Assembly: GCA_017404935.1 (NCBI GenBank)
Contig: JAFRBI010000007.1
Span: forward strand, 1-64,000
DNA: 64,000 bases
Direction of reading: 5' to 3'
Source: Candidatus Saccharimonadota bacterium
GTDB lineage: Bacteria > Patescibacteriota > Saccharimonadia > Saccharimonadales > Saccharimonadaceae
A model generated the notes under the pieces. The model searched no databases. It was given only the letters and a program-made list of their open reading frames with translations, and was not told the DNA's origin. The translations under genes were made by a program, and so were the position numbers. How positions within the stretch are numbered: position 1 is the first letter of the stretch; each line of letters begins with the position of its first letter. Shown one piece after another: positions 56,064 to 63,751 of this stretch.

Positions 56064-57242
56064 ATGCCAGAAGTTAAACCTTCAGAGGTGGTGGAAAGCA
56101 AAGCAAGTATTAAAGTTGTAGGTGTTGGTGGTGCCGGTGGTTCAGCTATAGAGCGTATGAAAGAGGTGGGTCTTAACGGCGTAGAATTTGTAGCAATCAA
56201 CACAGATGCCCAGGCACTTTATCATTCTACGGCAGATGCCAAAGTTCATATTGGCAAAGGCCTAGGTGCCGGTGGCGACCCAGAAAAAGGTCGTGAAGCT
56301 GCCGAAGAGGGCAGAGAAGAAATTGGCAAAGCCCTAGATGGCGCAGATATGGTATTTATTACTATTGGTGCTGGTGGTGGTACTGGTTCTGGTGCCGGCC
56401 CAATTGTTGCCGAAGAAGCCCACAAGAGAGATATTCTTACCGTAGGCGTAGCCACCAAACCATTCACATTCGAAGGTGCTAAGCGCCGTGCCAATGCTGA
56501 TGTTGCTATTGATAAGCTCTCTCGCAATGTCGATGCACTTATCACTATTCCAAACGATAGACTCTTACAAACTATCGATCCTCGCACTCCTCTTCTTGAA
56601 ACCTTCAAAATCGCCGACGATGTTCTTCGTCAAGGCGTTCAAGGTATTTCCGAGCTCATTACTGAGCATTCTTTGATCAACCTAGACTTTGCCGATGTCA
56701 AAGCCATTATGAAAAACGCTGGCTCTGCTCTTATGGGTATCGGCCGTGCTTCTGGCGAAAATCGTGCTGTTATGGCTGCTCAGCAAGCTGTTGAATCACC
56801 ACTTATCGAAGTTAAAATCGATGGCGCACGTGGCGTTCTCTTCTCCGTGGCCGGTGGCTACGATATGTCTATGAGCGAAATCCAAGAAGCTGCCGAAGTT
56901 ATCACCGGTGCAGTTTCACCAGATGCCAACATCATCTTTGGTGCATCTATCCGCCCAGAGCTAGAAGACGAAATCATCGTTACTGTAGTTGCTACTGGTT
57001 TTGATTCTGAATATTACTCTGGTGGTGAACCAATTGCCGAAATCGAAGAAACCGAAACCGTTACCGAAGAAAAGGCCGAAAAGCCAGCTACCGAGTCCAA
57101 AGATTTCGCTACTCCAGCCAAGTCTAATATGTGGGACTCCATCAAAAACGAAGCCGAAGAAGCTCCAGCTCAGTCAGAAGACGATGAAATGGACGTTCCA
57201 CCATCCCTTCGCGAACGTTTCCGCAAGAAGAAAAAAGATTAA
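56064..57242 (+). CDS. ftsZ: Cell division protein FtsZ
   Basis: Tubulin-like GTPase: VGVGGAGGSAIERM, NTDAQAL, the signature GAGGGTGSGAGPIVAE, and the T7 loop NLDFADVKAIM. After a Glu-rich linker it ends in DVPPSLRERFRKKKKD, with a C-terminal peptide that could bind FtsA. GCGAGG precedes the start. It forms the division ring. Confidence 0.97.
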   Translation: MPEVKPSEVVESKASIKVVGVGGAGGSAIERMKEVGLNGVEFVAINTDAQALYHSTADAKVHIGKGLGAGGDPEKGREAAEEGREEIGKALDGADMVFITIGAGGGTGSGAGPIVAEEAHKRDILTVGVATKPFTFEGAKRRANADVAIDKLSRNVDALITIPNDRLLQTIDPRTPLLETFKIADDVLRQGVQGISELITEHSLINLDFADVKAIMKNAGSALMGIGRASGENRAVMAAQQAVESPLIEVKIDGARGVLFSVAGGYDMSMSEIQEAAEVITGAVSPDANIIFGASIRPELEDEIIVTVVATGFDSEYYSGGEPIAEIEETETVTEEKAEKPATESKDFATPAKSNMWDSIKNEAEEAPAQSEDDEMDVPPSLRERFRKKKKD

Positions 57243-57265
57243 TCTAAAAAGAAAGGCGTGGGCAA

Positions 57266-57715
57266 ATGGAACAATTTCGTATCGGAGATAGCAAAGTTCT
57301 AGAAAGCCGCGAAACTGTTGATGGCACGATGATTCGCCGCCGACGCGAATCATCAGATGGTCATCGCTTCACTACTTACGAGCGCATCGAACTTCCTAAT
57401 CTCACCGTGTTAAAGAGAAGTGGCAATAAAGAAATCTACGACCGCGATAAATTATTGATGGCCGTTAAGCGTAGCGTGGGTAAATTCTTTAATTCCGAAC
57501 TAGAAGTAGAAGAAGTCGTCAATCGCGCTACTGATATATTATATAGTCTTGGCACTGACCAAATCACTTCAAAGCAAATCGGCGAAGCCGTTTTGGACGT
57601 TCTCGCCGACGTCAATGAAGTTGCCTATGTCCGTTTTGCCAGCGTTTTCCGCGAATTCAAAACTCTCGAAGATTTTGAAAATATTCTAAAAGAGCAAAAA
57701 GCCAAGAGAAAATGA
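57266..57715 (+). CDS. nrdR: NrdR-like repressor without zinc-ribbon cysteines
   Basis: The 149-residue protein aligns with NrdR: KVLESRETVDGTMIRRRRES, HRFTTYERIELPNLTVLKRSG and the ATP-cone domain (YDRDKLLMAVKRSVGK, ITSKQIGEAVLDVL, VRFASVFREFKTLEDF). In ordinary NrdR the start MKCPFC and the segment RRRECxxCxxRFTT hold the four zinc cysteines. Here all four are missing (MEQFRIGDS; RRRESSDGHRF). DNA binding may use another fold or be lost. It stands 24 bases behind ftsZ. Confidence 0.88.
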   Translation: MEQFRIGDSKVLESRETVDGTMIRRRRESSDGHRFTTYERIELPNLTVLKRSGNKEIYDRDKLLMAVKRSVGKFFNSELEVEEVVNRATDILYSLGTDQITSKQIGEAVLDVLADVNEVAYVRFASVFREFKTLEDFENILKEQKAKRK

Positions 57716-57969
57716 GAGTAGTCTGCGTTTTTAAAGAAGGGTATGATTATTCTAGGACTGTCACCGATTGGCTAGAAGATTTTTATCGCCGCACCGGGGA
57801 AGAAATTGAAACCATCAACCCAGAGGAAGACCCAGGTTTTTGTGAATCTTATGATGTTACAATTTATCCTACCGTAATGGCACTCGGCCCCAACGGCGAA
57901 ACTGTTTCCACTTGGCGTGGTTTGCCACTTCCACTTTTTGACGAAGTTTCGTATTACAAAAACGCATAA
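57712..57969 (+). CDS. Thioredoxin-fold small protein without CxxC
   Basis: The 85-residue product overlaps nrdR by four bases. It has an N-terminal VVCVFKEGYDYS strand, a long helix, and a cis-Pro-like YPTVMALGPNG followed by WRGLPLP, the plan of a thioredoxin fold. The CxxC site is absent (cysteines are single). It may be a redox-inactive binder linked to NrdR. Confidence 0.55.
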   Translation: MRVVCVFKEGYDYSRTVTDWLEDFYRRTGEEIETINPEEDPGFCESYDVTIYPTVMALGPNGETVSTWRGLPLPLFDEVSYYKNA

Positions 57970-57990
57970 AGTTTATGCTATAATTAGGTT

Positions 57991-58026
57991 ATGGATTTTA
58001 AACCTACTTCTAAACGTCTAAGATAA
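57991..58026 (+). CDS. Leaderless 11-codon frame before ileS
   Basis: TATAAT at 57979-57984 ends six bases before an ATG that opens MDFKPTSKRLR-stop. The spacing is exactly that of the leaderless genes of this window. It could be a leader peptide for ileS or the residue of a lost gene; there are no Ile codons. Confidence 0.3.
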   Translation: MDFKPTSKRLR

Positions 58027-58046
58027 AATATGATATAATTATATCT

Positions 58047-61019
58047 ATGAAATATAGAGCGGGAGAAAGGCGAAAAGCCTTAGATTATGAAAAGGCTCTT
58101 ATAGATTGGTGGAAAAAGAACAAAACTTTTGAAAAATCTATTGAGAGTAGGCCAGAAGATAAATCTTACGTTTTTTATGATGGCCCACCGTTTATTACCG
58201 GTATGCCACACCACGGCACGCTTTTAAGTTCCATTGTCAAAGATGCCGTCCCGCGCTACTGGACCATGCAGGGTTATCGGGTAGAAAGACGTTGGGGATG
58301 GGATTGTCACGGCCTCCCTGCCGAAAACTTCGTAGAAAAACAGCTCGGCATCACCGACCGTCGCGAAATCGGCACCAAATGGAGTCTCGAAGATTATATT
58401 ATCAAAGCTCGTGAATCTATGGTGGCCAATTCCGAAGAATGGCGCTCTACCATCGATCGTTGTGGCCGCTGGGTAGATTTTGATCATCCTTACCGCACTA
58501 TGAACAAAGATTTTATGGAGTCCGTTTGGTGGGCTTTCAAAAAGTTATACGAAGCCGGTAAAATCTACGAAGGCCGCAAGGTTTTGATGTATGACACCAA
58601 GTTTGCTACCCCTGTATCAAAAGCCGAAGTCACTATGGACAACGACGCTTATCAGACCGTCACCGACCCATCTGCCTACGTTAAATTCAAAACCAAAGAT
58701 TTTTGCCTGCTCGCCTGGACTACCACCCCTTGGACCTTGATGGCTAATCGCGCTCTTGCCGTTTCCGACAAGCTCGAATACGGTATATATAATATAGACG
58801 GCGAAAACCTAGTTGTAGCCAAAAAGCGCGCTGAACAAATTTTTGGCTCAGCAAAACCAGAGAAGATTATAAAGGGCAAAGACCTAGAAGGTCTAGAGTA
58901 TGAATCTCTTGATGGCACCAAGTGCAAAGTTTTTGCAGCTGATTTTGTTGGTAGCGAAGAAGGCACCGGCATCGTCCATATCGCCCCAGCTTATGGTGAA
59001 GACGATTACGCACTCTATCTAAAACATCAAGATGAAATTGATTTTATAGATACTCTAGATGAAAACGGCTACTACACCGAAGAATACGCAGAAAAATTAC
59101 ACAATCTCGGCGTTCGCGACACCGACGAAAACGGTATTCAAATTTGGGCAGCCAACAAATTTATCGCCAAATGCCTCGAAGCCGCCAAAATTGTCTATAA
59201 AATTGAATACATTCAGCACGAGTATCCGTTCAACCCACGTTCCAAAGAGCGTATCATGTATCGTGCTTTTCCATCTTGGTTCTTTGACGTAGAAGGTCAA
59301 AAGGAATTGATGCTAGAAGAAAACGAAAACATCAATTGGTTCCCAGATTACCTCAAACATGGCCGTTTTGCCAAAAACATCGAAGCCGCGCCAGATTGGA
59401 ATTTAAGTCGCGACCGCTTCTGGGCCACCGCCATGCCAGTTTGGAAGGGCGACAAAGGCTCGGTCAAAGTCATCGGAAGTTACGAGGAGCTAAAAGAGCT
59501 ATCAGGTGTAGAACTTGAAGATTATCATCGCCCATGGGTAGACGAGATCGAATTCGATATCGATGGCGAGCATTTCAAGCGCATCGAAAAGGTCCTAGAC
59601 TGCTGGTTTGAATCTGGTTCTATGCCTTTTGCCCAGCTTCACTACCCATTCGAAAACAAAGAAAAATTTGAAAAGAATTACCCAGCCGATTTTATCGTAG
59701 AATACGTTGGGCAGGTTCGCGCTTGGTTCTACTATGTTCATGTGGTTAATACTGCACTCTTCGGCAAAAACGCCTACAAAAACGTTATTACTACTGGCAC
59801 CTTAGCCGGGAATGACGGTCGCAAGATGAGCAAATCTCTTGGCAACTACACCGACCCAAACGTTTTGATGGACCAATATTCTGCCGACGCCTACAGATTT
59901 TTGCTCCTAAGCTCCCCTGTAATGGCAGGCGAAGATTTTGCGATGCTAGACAAAGATGTTTCCGATGTCAATCGCAAACTCGCCATGATTTGGAACGTTT
60001 ACGACTTCTTCACCACCTACGCCGAAATCGACGGCATCGATTCGGAAGATTTGTTGGGGAATGCTTTTTCTCGGAGCATAAATGGCGACGGGCCATTTAC
60101 GGAGCGACCGAGGCCCGTGACGCTCGCCCCTTGGGACGCGAATTGCCGAAGGCAAACGGGCCCGAGGGAGCGTTCCGAGAAAGATGCATTCCCAACAAAT
60201 CTATTGGATCAATGGATTATTTCTCGCATATATGAGCTAAGAAACGAAATCACCGCCGGTATGGAAGAATACAACCTGCCAAAGGCCCTAGACAACGTTT
60301 TATTATTCATAGACGACCTTTCCAACTGGCACGTTCGCCGTTCTCGTCGTCGTTTCAAGGGAAATGACAATCAAAAAGACAAAATGGAAGCCTACGGCAC
60401 TCTATATTATATCTTAGTTTATCTAGCACATCTCTTAGCGCCATTTACGCCATTCCTCGCCGAGGAGCTTTACCAAAAAATGACGGGCGCTTCTGATTCT
60501 ATTCACCTTCAGGCTTGGCCAGAAGCCGGCGAGATTAACCAGGAAGTCCTAGACAATATGGCTCGCGCCCGCGAGATTATCACCGAAGGTCTCGCATTAA
60601 GGATGCAAAAGTCCGACACCGAAGAACAGATCAAAGTTCGCCAGCCGCTTGCATCACTTACTTACTCAGGCGACAAGCTAGATGACTTCTATGAGCAGAT
60701 TATCAGGGAAGAAGTCAATGTTAAAAAAGTTGAACAAGGCGATGCACTAAAGTTAGACAAAACCCTAACCAAGGAACTAAAAGAAGAAGGCTACGCCAGA
60801 GACCTTATTCGCGCCATCCAAAGCGCGCGCAAAAAAGCTGGGCTCAATATGGATGATCACATCAAACTATCTCTCACCGCCAAAATCCCAGAAAACTACA
60901 TAGACCTCGTCAAAACCGAAGTCTTAGCCGACGAAATCGACAACGGTAACTACGCATACGATGAAATCGCCAAAATAAACGGCGAAAACGTCACTATCTC
61001 TTTAGAGAGAACAAAATAG
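58047..61019 (+). CDS. ileS: Isoleucyl-tRNA synthetase with an in-frame insert
   Basis: Class I synthetase, 990 residues, with the HIGH-type motif PFITGMPHHGTLLSS, WGWDCHGLP, the editing domain, DGRKMSKSLGNY (KMSKS) and anticodon-binding domain (NWHVRRSRRRF). The lack of a C-terminal zinc finger fits the archaeal/eukaryotic-like IleRS type. Residues 667-719 are a palindromic insert (60047-60202) at the start of the anticodon-binding domain. TATAAT at 58034-58039 ends seven bases before the ATG. The last codons lie in another palindromic element (61006-61122). Confidence 0.95.
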   Translation: MKYRAGERRKALDYEKALIDWWKKNKTFEKSIESRPEDKSYVFYDGPPFITGMPHHGTLLSSIVKDAVPRYWTMQGYRVERRWGWDCHGLPAENFVEKQLGITDRREIGTKWSLEDYIIKARESMVANSEEWRSTIDRCGRWVDFDHPYRTMNKDFMESVWWAFKKLYEAGKIYEGRKVLMYDTKFATPVSKAEVTMDNDAYQTVTDPSAYVKFKTKDFCLLAWTTTPWTLMANRALAVSDKLEYGIYNIDGENLVVAKKRAEQIFGSAKPEKIIKGKDLEGLEYESLDGTKCKVFAADFVGSEEGTGIVHIAPAYGEDDYALYLKHQDEIDFIDTLDENGYYTEEYAEKLHNLGVRDTDENGIQIWAANKFIAKCLEAAKIVYKIEYIQHEYPFNPRSKERIMYRAFPSWFFDVEGQKELMLEENENINWFPDYLKHGRFAKNIEAAPDWNLSRDRFWATAMPVWKGDKGSVKVIGSYEELKELSGVELEDYHRPWVDEIEFDIDGEHFKRIEKVLDCWFESGSMPFAQLHYPFENKEKFEKNYPADFIVEYVGQVRAWFYYVHVVNTALFGKNAYKNVITTGTLAGNDGRKMSKSLGNYTDPNVLMDQYSADAYRFLLLSSPVMAGEDFAMLDKDVSDVNRKLAMIWNVYDFFTTYAEIDGIDSEDLLGNAFSRSINGDGPFTERPRPVTLAPWDANCRRQTGPRERSEKDAFPTNLLDQWIISRIYELRNEITAGMEEYNLPKALDNVLLFIDDLSNWHVRRSRRRFKGNDNQKDKMEAYGTLYYILVYLAHLLAPFTPFLAEELYQKMTGASDSIHLQAWPEAGEINQEVLDNMARAREIITEGLALRMQKSDTEEQIKVRQPLASLTYSGDKLDDFYEQIIREEVNVKKVEQGDALKLDKTLTKELKEEGYARDLIRAIQSARKKAGLNMDDHIKLSLTAKIPENYIDLVKTEVLADEIDNGNYAYDEIAKINGENVTISLERTK
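60047..60202 (+). repeat. In-frame palindromic element, family 3 (ileS)
   Basis: 28-base arms (60047-60074, 60175-60202) pair with small deviations. The right part of the core is nearly identical to valS copy 2 and reads in the same frame (VTLAPWDANCRRQTG). A further hairpin (AAATGGC/GCCATTT) lies in the left part. Confidence 0.88.
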
Positions 61020-61122
61020 CACTTTGAGGAGATTACGGAGCGCGGCAGCGCGAGTATAAGCGCGCGAGCCCCATGGCGATGGGAGCGAGCGACGCGGCTC
61101 CGAAAAGTGCTATTTGTTCTCT
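61006..61122. repeat. Palindromic element at the ileS 3' end
   Basis: Arms 61006-61025 and 61103-61122 are complementary with one gap. The left arm includes the final codons and stop codon of ileS. The core has GGAGCG, GCGAG, CCCATGGCGATGGG and GGAGCGAGCGACG, similar in style to families 2 and 3. No T run follows. Confidence 0.8.
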
Positions 61123-61140
61123 GTAAAAGCATAAAAGGTA

Positions 61141-61169
61141 TTGACAAATTTAACCATGTGTGCTATACT
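61141..61169 (+). promoter_or_regulatory. Strong consensus promoter
   Basis: TTGACA (61141-61146), 17 bp, TATACT (61164-61169), followed by a leader of about 75 bases rich in A and a good ribosome binding site. Confidence 0.8.
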
Positions 61170-61252
61170 GAAATTAAGTTAGGAAATAAAACAAACAAAA
61201 AACAAGCCCTAACAAACAAAAATAAAAACACAAAAAACAAAAAGGAGCAAAC

Positions 61253-61501
61253 ATGGCGGCAAACCCAAACAAAATATCAACATTTAACGTTCCCAACAGT
61301 GGCAAAGTAGAAGACTCAGACTGGAAAGACGACATCGACGTAGACTTTGCCATCTACGGAGGGAACGAAAAACAGGAAGGAGAATACGTTAATCCGGACA
61401 AAGTAATCACCAAAGAAACCAGAGAAAAAATTGACCGGATCAAAGCCAAGAAGATTGGCGTCACCACGTTAGAGATACTCAAAGATACCGTAGCCGCCTA
61501 A
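61253..61501 (+). CDS. Hypothetical acidic small protein
   Basis: The 82-residue product starts at ATG six bases behind AAAGGAG. It is hydrophilic and acidic with a helical Lys-rich C-terminus. No domain is recognised. It is the first gene behind a strong promoter and followed by a 27-residue frame. Confidence 0.65.
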   Translation: MAANPNKISTFNVPNSGKVEDSDWKDDIDVDFAIYGGNEKQEGEYVNPDKVITKETREKIDRIKAKKIGVTTLEILKDTVAA

Positions 61502-61529
61502 ACCGAATATCTCTAAAGGAAACTAAGTT

Positions 61530-61613
61530 ATGGAACTCGCACTTTATCGAATAGACCCCTTATATTACAGCATCGTATACAACATCATACTATCTGTACT
61601 ATGTGTAGTCTAA
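61530..61613 (+). CDS. Tiny membrane peptide (27 aa)
   Basis: ATG behind AAAGGAAAC opens MELALYRIDPLYYSIVYNII followed by LSVLCVV: a short head and one membrane helix. The terminator at 61686-61714 follows. It is below normal gene-call length. Confidence 0.45.
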   Translation: MELALYRIDPLYYSIVYNIILSVLCVV

Positions 61614-61685
61614 AGCCGCCAAAGCCAAAACCAAAAGAAAGGAAACCAATGTAACGACAACAGATTAAAACAAAAACTAGCCATT

Positions 61686-61714
61686 AAAAAACCGAACACC
61701 CCGTTCGGTTTTTT
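61686..61714 (+). terminator. Rho-independent terminator
   Basis: AAAAAACCGAAC, ACCCC, GTTCGGTTTTTT. Confidence 0.88.
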
Positions 61715-61789
61715 AACACCCCAAAAAACCAAAACTTGACTTTTTTATTAAGGTTATGATAATCTTATAACAAGAAAGGTACATACATT

Positions 61790-62089
61790 ATGAATAAATA
61801 TCTCGTGGACGAAGCGGTTTTGTCCGAAGCCGCTGACGCTCTATTAAAAGAGAACCCAGCTATGTCAAAAGCTGATTTGATGCAAAAATTAGATCATCAA
61901 ATCACCAAAGCCATCGTTGGTAGCCTCACCGAGGAACAAGGTGCCGAACTAGAAAAAATTCTAGACGAAGGTGCCACCGAAGATGCGATCGACGATTTCT
62001 TCGCAAAATATAATATCAATCTAGAAGAAGTCATCAAGAACGCCATCTTAGAATTCAAAAAAGATTTTGACGAAGGGGGTGCAAGATGA
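61790..62089 (+). CDS. Small acidic helical protein (DUF5663-like)
   Basis: The 99-residue product is almost wholly helical (EAADALLKENPAMSKADLMQK, LTEEQGAELEKILDEGA). It resembles DUF5663-type proteins of Patescibacteria. It overlaps the next gene by four bases; with the following two genes it forms an operon starting at a TTGACT/GATAAT promoter (about 61736-61763). Confidence 0.6.
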   Translation: MNKYLVDEAVLSEAADALLKENPAMSKADLMQKLDHQITKAIVGSLTEEQGAELEKILDEGATEDAIDDFFAKYNINLEEVIKNAILEFKKDFDEGGAR

Positions 62090-63750
62090 GTGAAGAATTA
62101 AAACTAATCGACATCACTCCAAGAGACAACGGAATGTCACCAGAGGAGGCGGAGAGAGTCCGCGCCGAAGAACAACCTCGTGGCCACGAGGCTTTTGAAG
62201 ACAATGAGAGGATGAAAGAGCTAGAAGCAAGAAGGGCCGAACTTCTAGAAAAACTTCACGCTCTTGGTGAAGACGTAGAACCAGTCACCGAAACCAAAGT
62301 AGAAGATACAGTCGAGAAAAAATCTGGTCCAGCTGCTTTGGTAGAAAAACTCAAAGAAAACAAAGCCTTCAGAATTAAAGTTGCTGGTGCTGCCGCTATT
62401 GCATTGGCTAGCGCAGGTATTCTTGTCGCTTCTATCGCCATGACTAAATCTGGCAAAACCACCGAGGCACCCGCACCAGTTGAGCCAACCCGCCCAACTG
62501 TTGAGGCGATGGTTGAAGTTCCAGATGAGGTGGAACCAACCGACGACCTAGACGCCGAAGATATTATTGAAACCACTGAATATTCTGGTGAAACTATCCA
62601 CGGCGTGAGATACGATTATCACGAATATGCTGATCGCGACAATAAGGAAGCCTATAACGCTTATGGCTATAATTATTCGGACCATTATGAAGATCGCGAG
62701 AAAGCCACGGTAGATATTTTACGTATGGCCGAAAAAGAGCCAGAGGCTCTTGCTTCTTATGCTTACAACATCTTCACGGACGAAGAGAAAACCGAGCTTG
62801 GTATTAAAGACCTAAATATGGTTCAAATCGATGATAAATTTGACCAAGACGGTGGTGGCGATTTACAAAAGAAAATCTTAGAAAAATTTGATCAGGTTTT
62901 GAACGATGGCGAAAACACTGAATTTAAGTTTTATCTAGAAAATGACACCGAGGAAACCAACTACGTTTACTTCGTAGATGAGAACGGGGACGGCGCCTTC
63001 ACGCCAGATGAACTCCACTTGGGTTACGATACCAAAAAGAGAAACAAAGCTCCACAAGTAGATATTTATCGCACACTCAAAAATGCTGATGGCTCTACCA
63101 AGACAGTTAAGATGCTTGATCTCAATATGCAATGTGGCTACCAGCCAAATTATGAGAAGGCCCCAGCAGGCGTGCAAAAAATTGATTCAACTAAACCAGT
63201 AGATCAAATTGTCAGAAGTGGCGGCGGCATTAGCCAAGTCATTCAAGGTGGCGGGCCGAGCACTCCAACCCCAACACCAACCCCAACACCAACCCCAACC
63301 CCAACTCCAACTCCAACTCCAAAGAAATGGGGCAAATCTGGCGACCCTCACACGGGCAACAATTATAAACAAACCATCGTCACCAACCCAGCCGTTCCAG
63401 ATATTAGCAATATCAATGATGGCAACCAAGGTTATGTAGATGATAATCAAGCCACACCAGGTTCTTCCAGCGAGAATAACGGCGTAGCAGATAACGGGTT
63501 CGCTGATAGCGGTATTACCGCGCCAGGCGCTAGCAATGAGGGCGAACGTTTGAGTGGTGGCGAAGATCAAAGCGACGGTCAAATGGCCGGCGAAAACGCT
63601 TACCACGATGAAGCCGCCACCGAGCAAGGTCAGCAGCAAGACAACTCCGGCAACCAAGCTCAAGAGTCAGCGCAGGAACATAACGACGTGGGCGGAGATA
63701 ATAATAGCGATTCTCAGGAAGAATCTAGAGTCGCGGAAGGGAATTTCTAA
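62086..63750 (+). CDS. Membrane-anchored protein with Thr-Pro repeat linker
   Basis: The 554-residue protein has a charged cytoplasmic N-terminus of about 100 residues, one membrane helix (about 103-122), an acidic extracellular region with a weak EF-hand-like DENGDGAFTPDEL motif, a (Thr-Pro) repeat linker (bases 63261-63318) and a Gly/Asn/Gln-rich tail. It is probably an envelope scaffold exposed outside, with the TP linker spanning the cell wall. No family is recognised for the main part. Confidence 0.65.
   Translation: MSEELKLIDITPRDNGMSPEEAERVRAEEQPRGHEAFEDNERMKELEARRAELLEKLHALGEDVEPVTETKVEDTVEKKSGPAALVEKLKENKAFRIKVAGAAAIALASAGILVASIAMTKSGKTTEAPAPVEPTRPTVEAMVEVPDEVEPTDDLDAEDIIETTEYSGETIHGVRYDYHEYADRDNKEAYNAYGYNYSDHYEDREKATVDILRMAEKEPEALASYAYNIFTDEEKTELGIKDLNMVQIDDKFDQDGGGDLQKKILEKFDQVLNDGENTEFKFYLENDTEETNYVYFVDENGDGAFTPDELHLGYDTKKRNKAPQVDIYRTLKNADGSTKTVKMLDLNMQCGYQPNYEKAPAGVQKIDSTKPVDQIVRSGGGISQVIQGGGPSTPTPTPTPTPTPTPTPTPTPKKWGKSGDPHTGNNYKQTIVTNPAVPDISNINDGNQGYVDDNQATPGSSSENNGVADNGFADSGITAPGASNEGERLSGGEDQSDGQMAGENAYHDEAATEQGQQQDNSGNQAQESAQEHNDVGGDNNSDSQEESRVAEGNF
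63261..63321 (+). repeat. Thr-Pro dipeptide repeat
   Basis: About ten ACNCCA units encode a flexible proline-rich linker; such runs can change in copy number by slippage. Confidence 0.8.
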
Positions 63751-63751
63751 A

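Noticed and set aside
63261-63321. CRISPR-like array
   Set aside because: The repeat units are 6 bases, in frame, without spacers. No CRISPR array or cas gene is seen in the window.
63187-63663. Trp-rich minus-strand frame of 158 residues
   Set aside because: It comes from the reverse reading of the Thr-Pro repeat, not from a gene.
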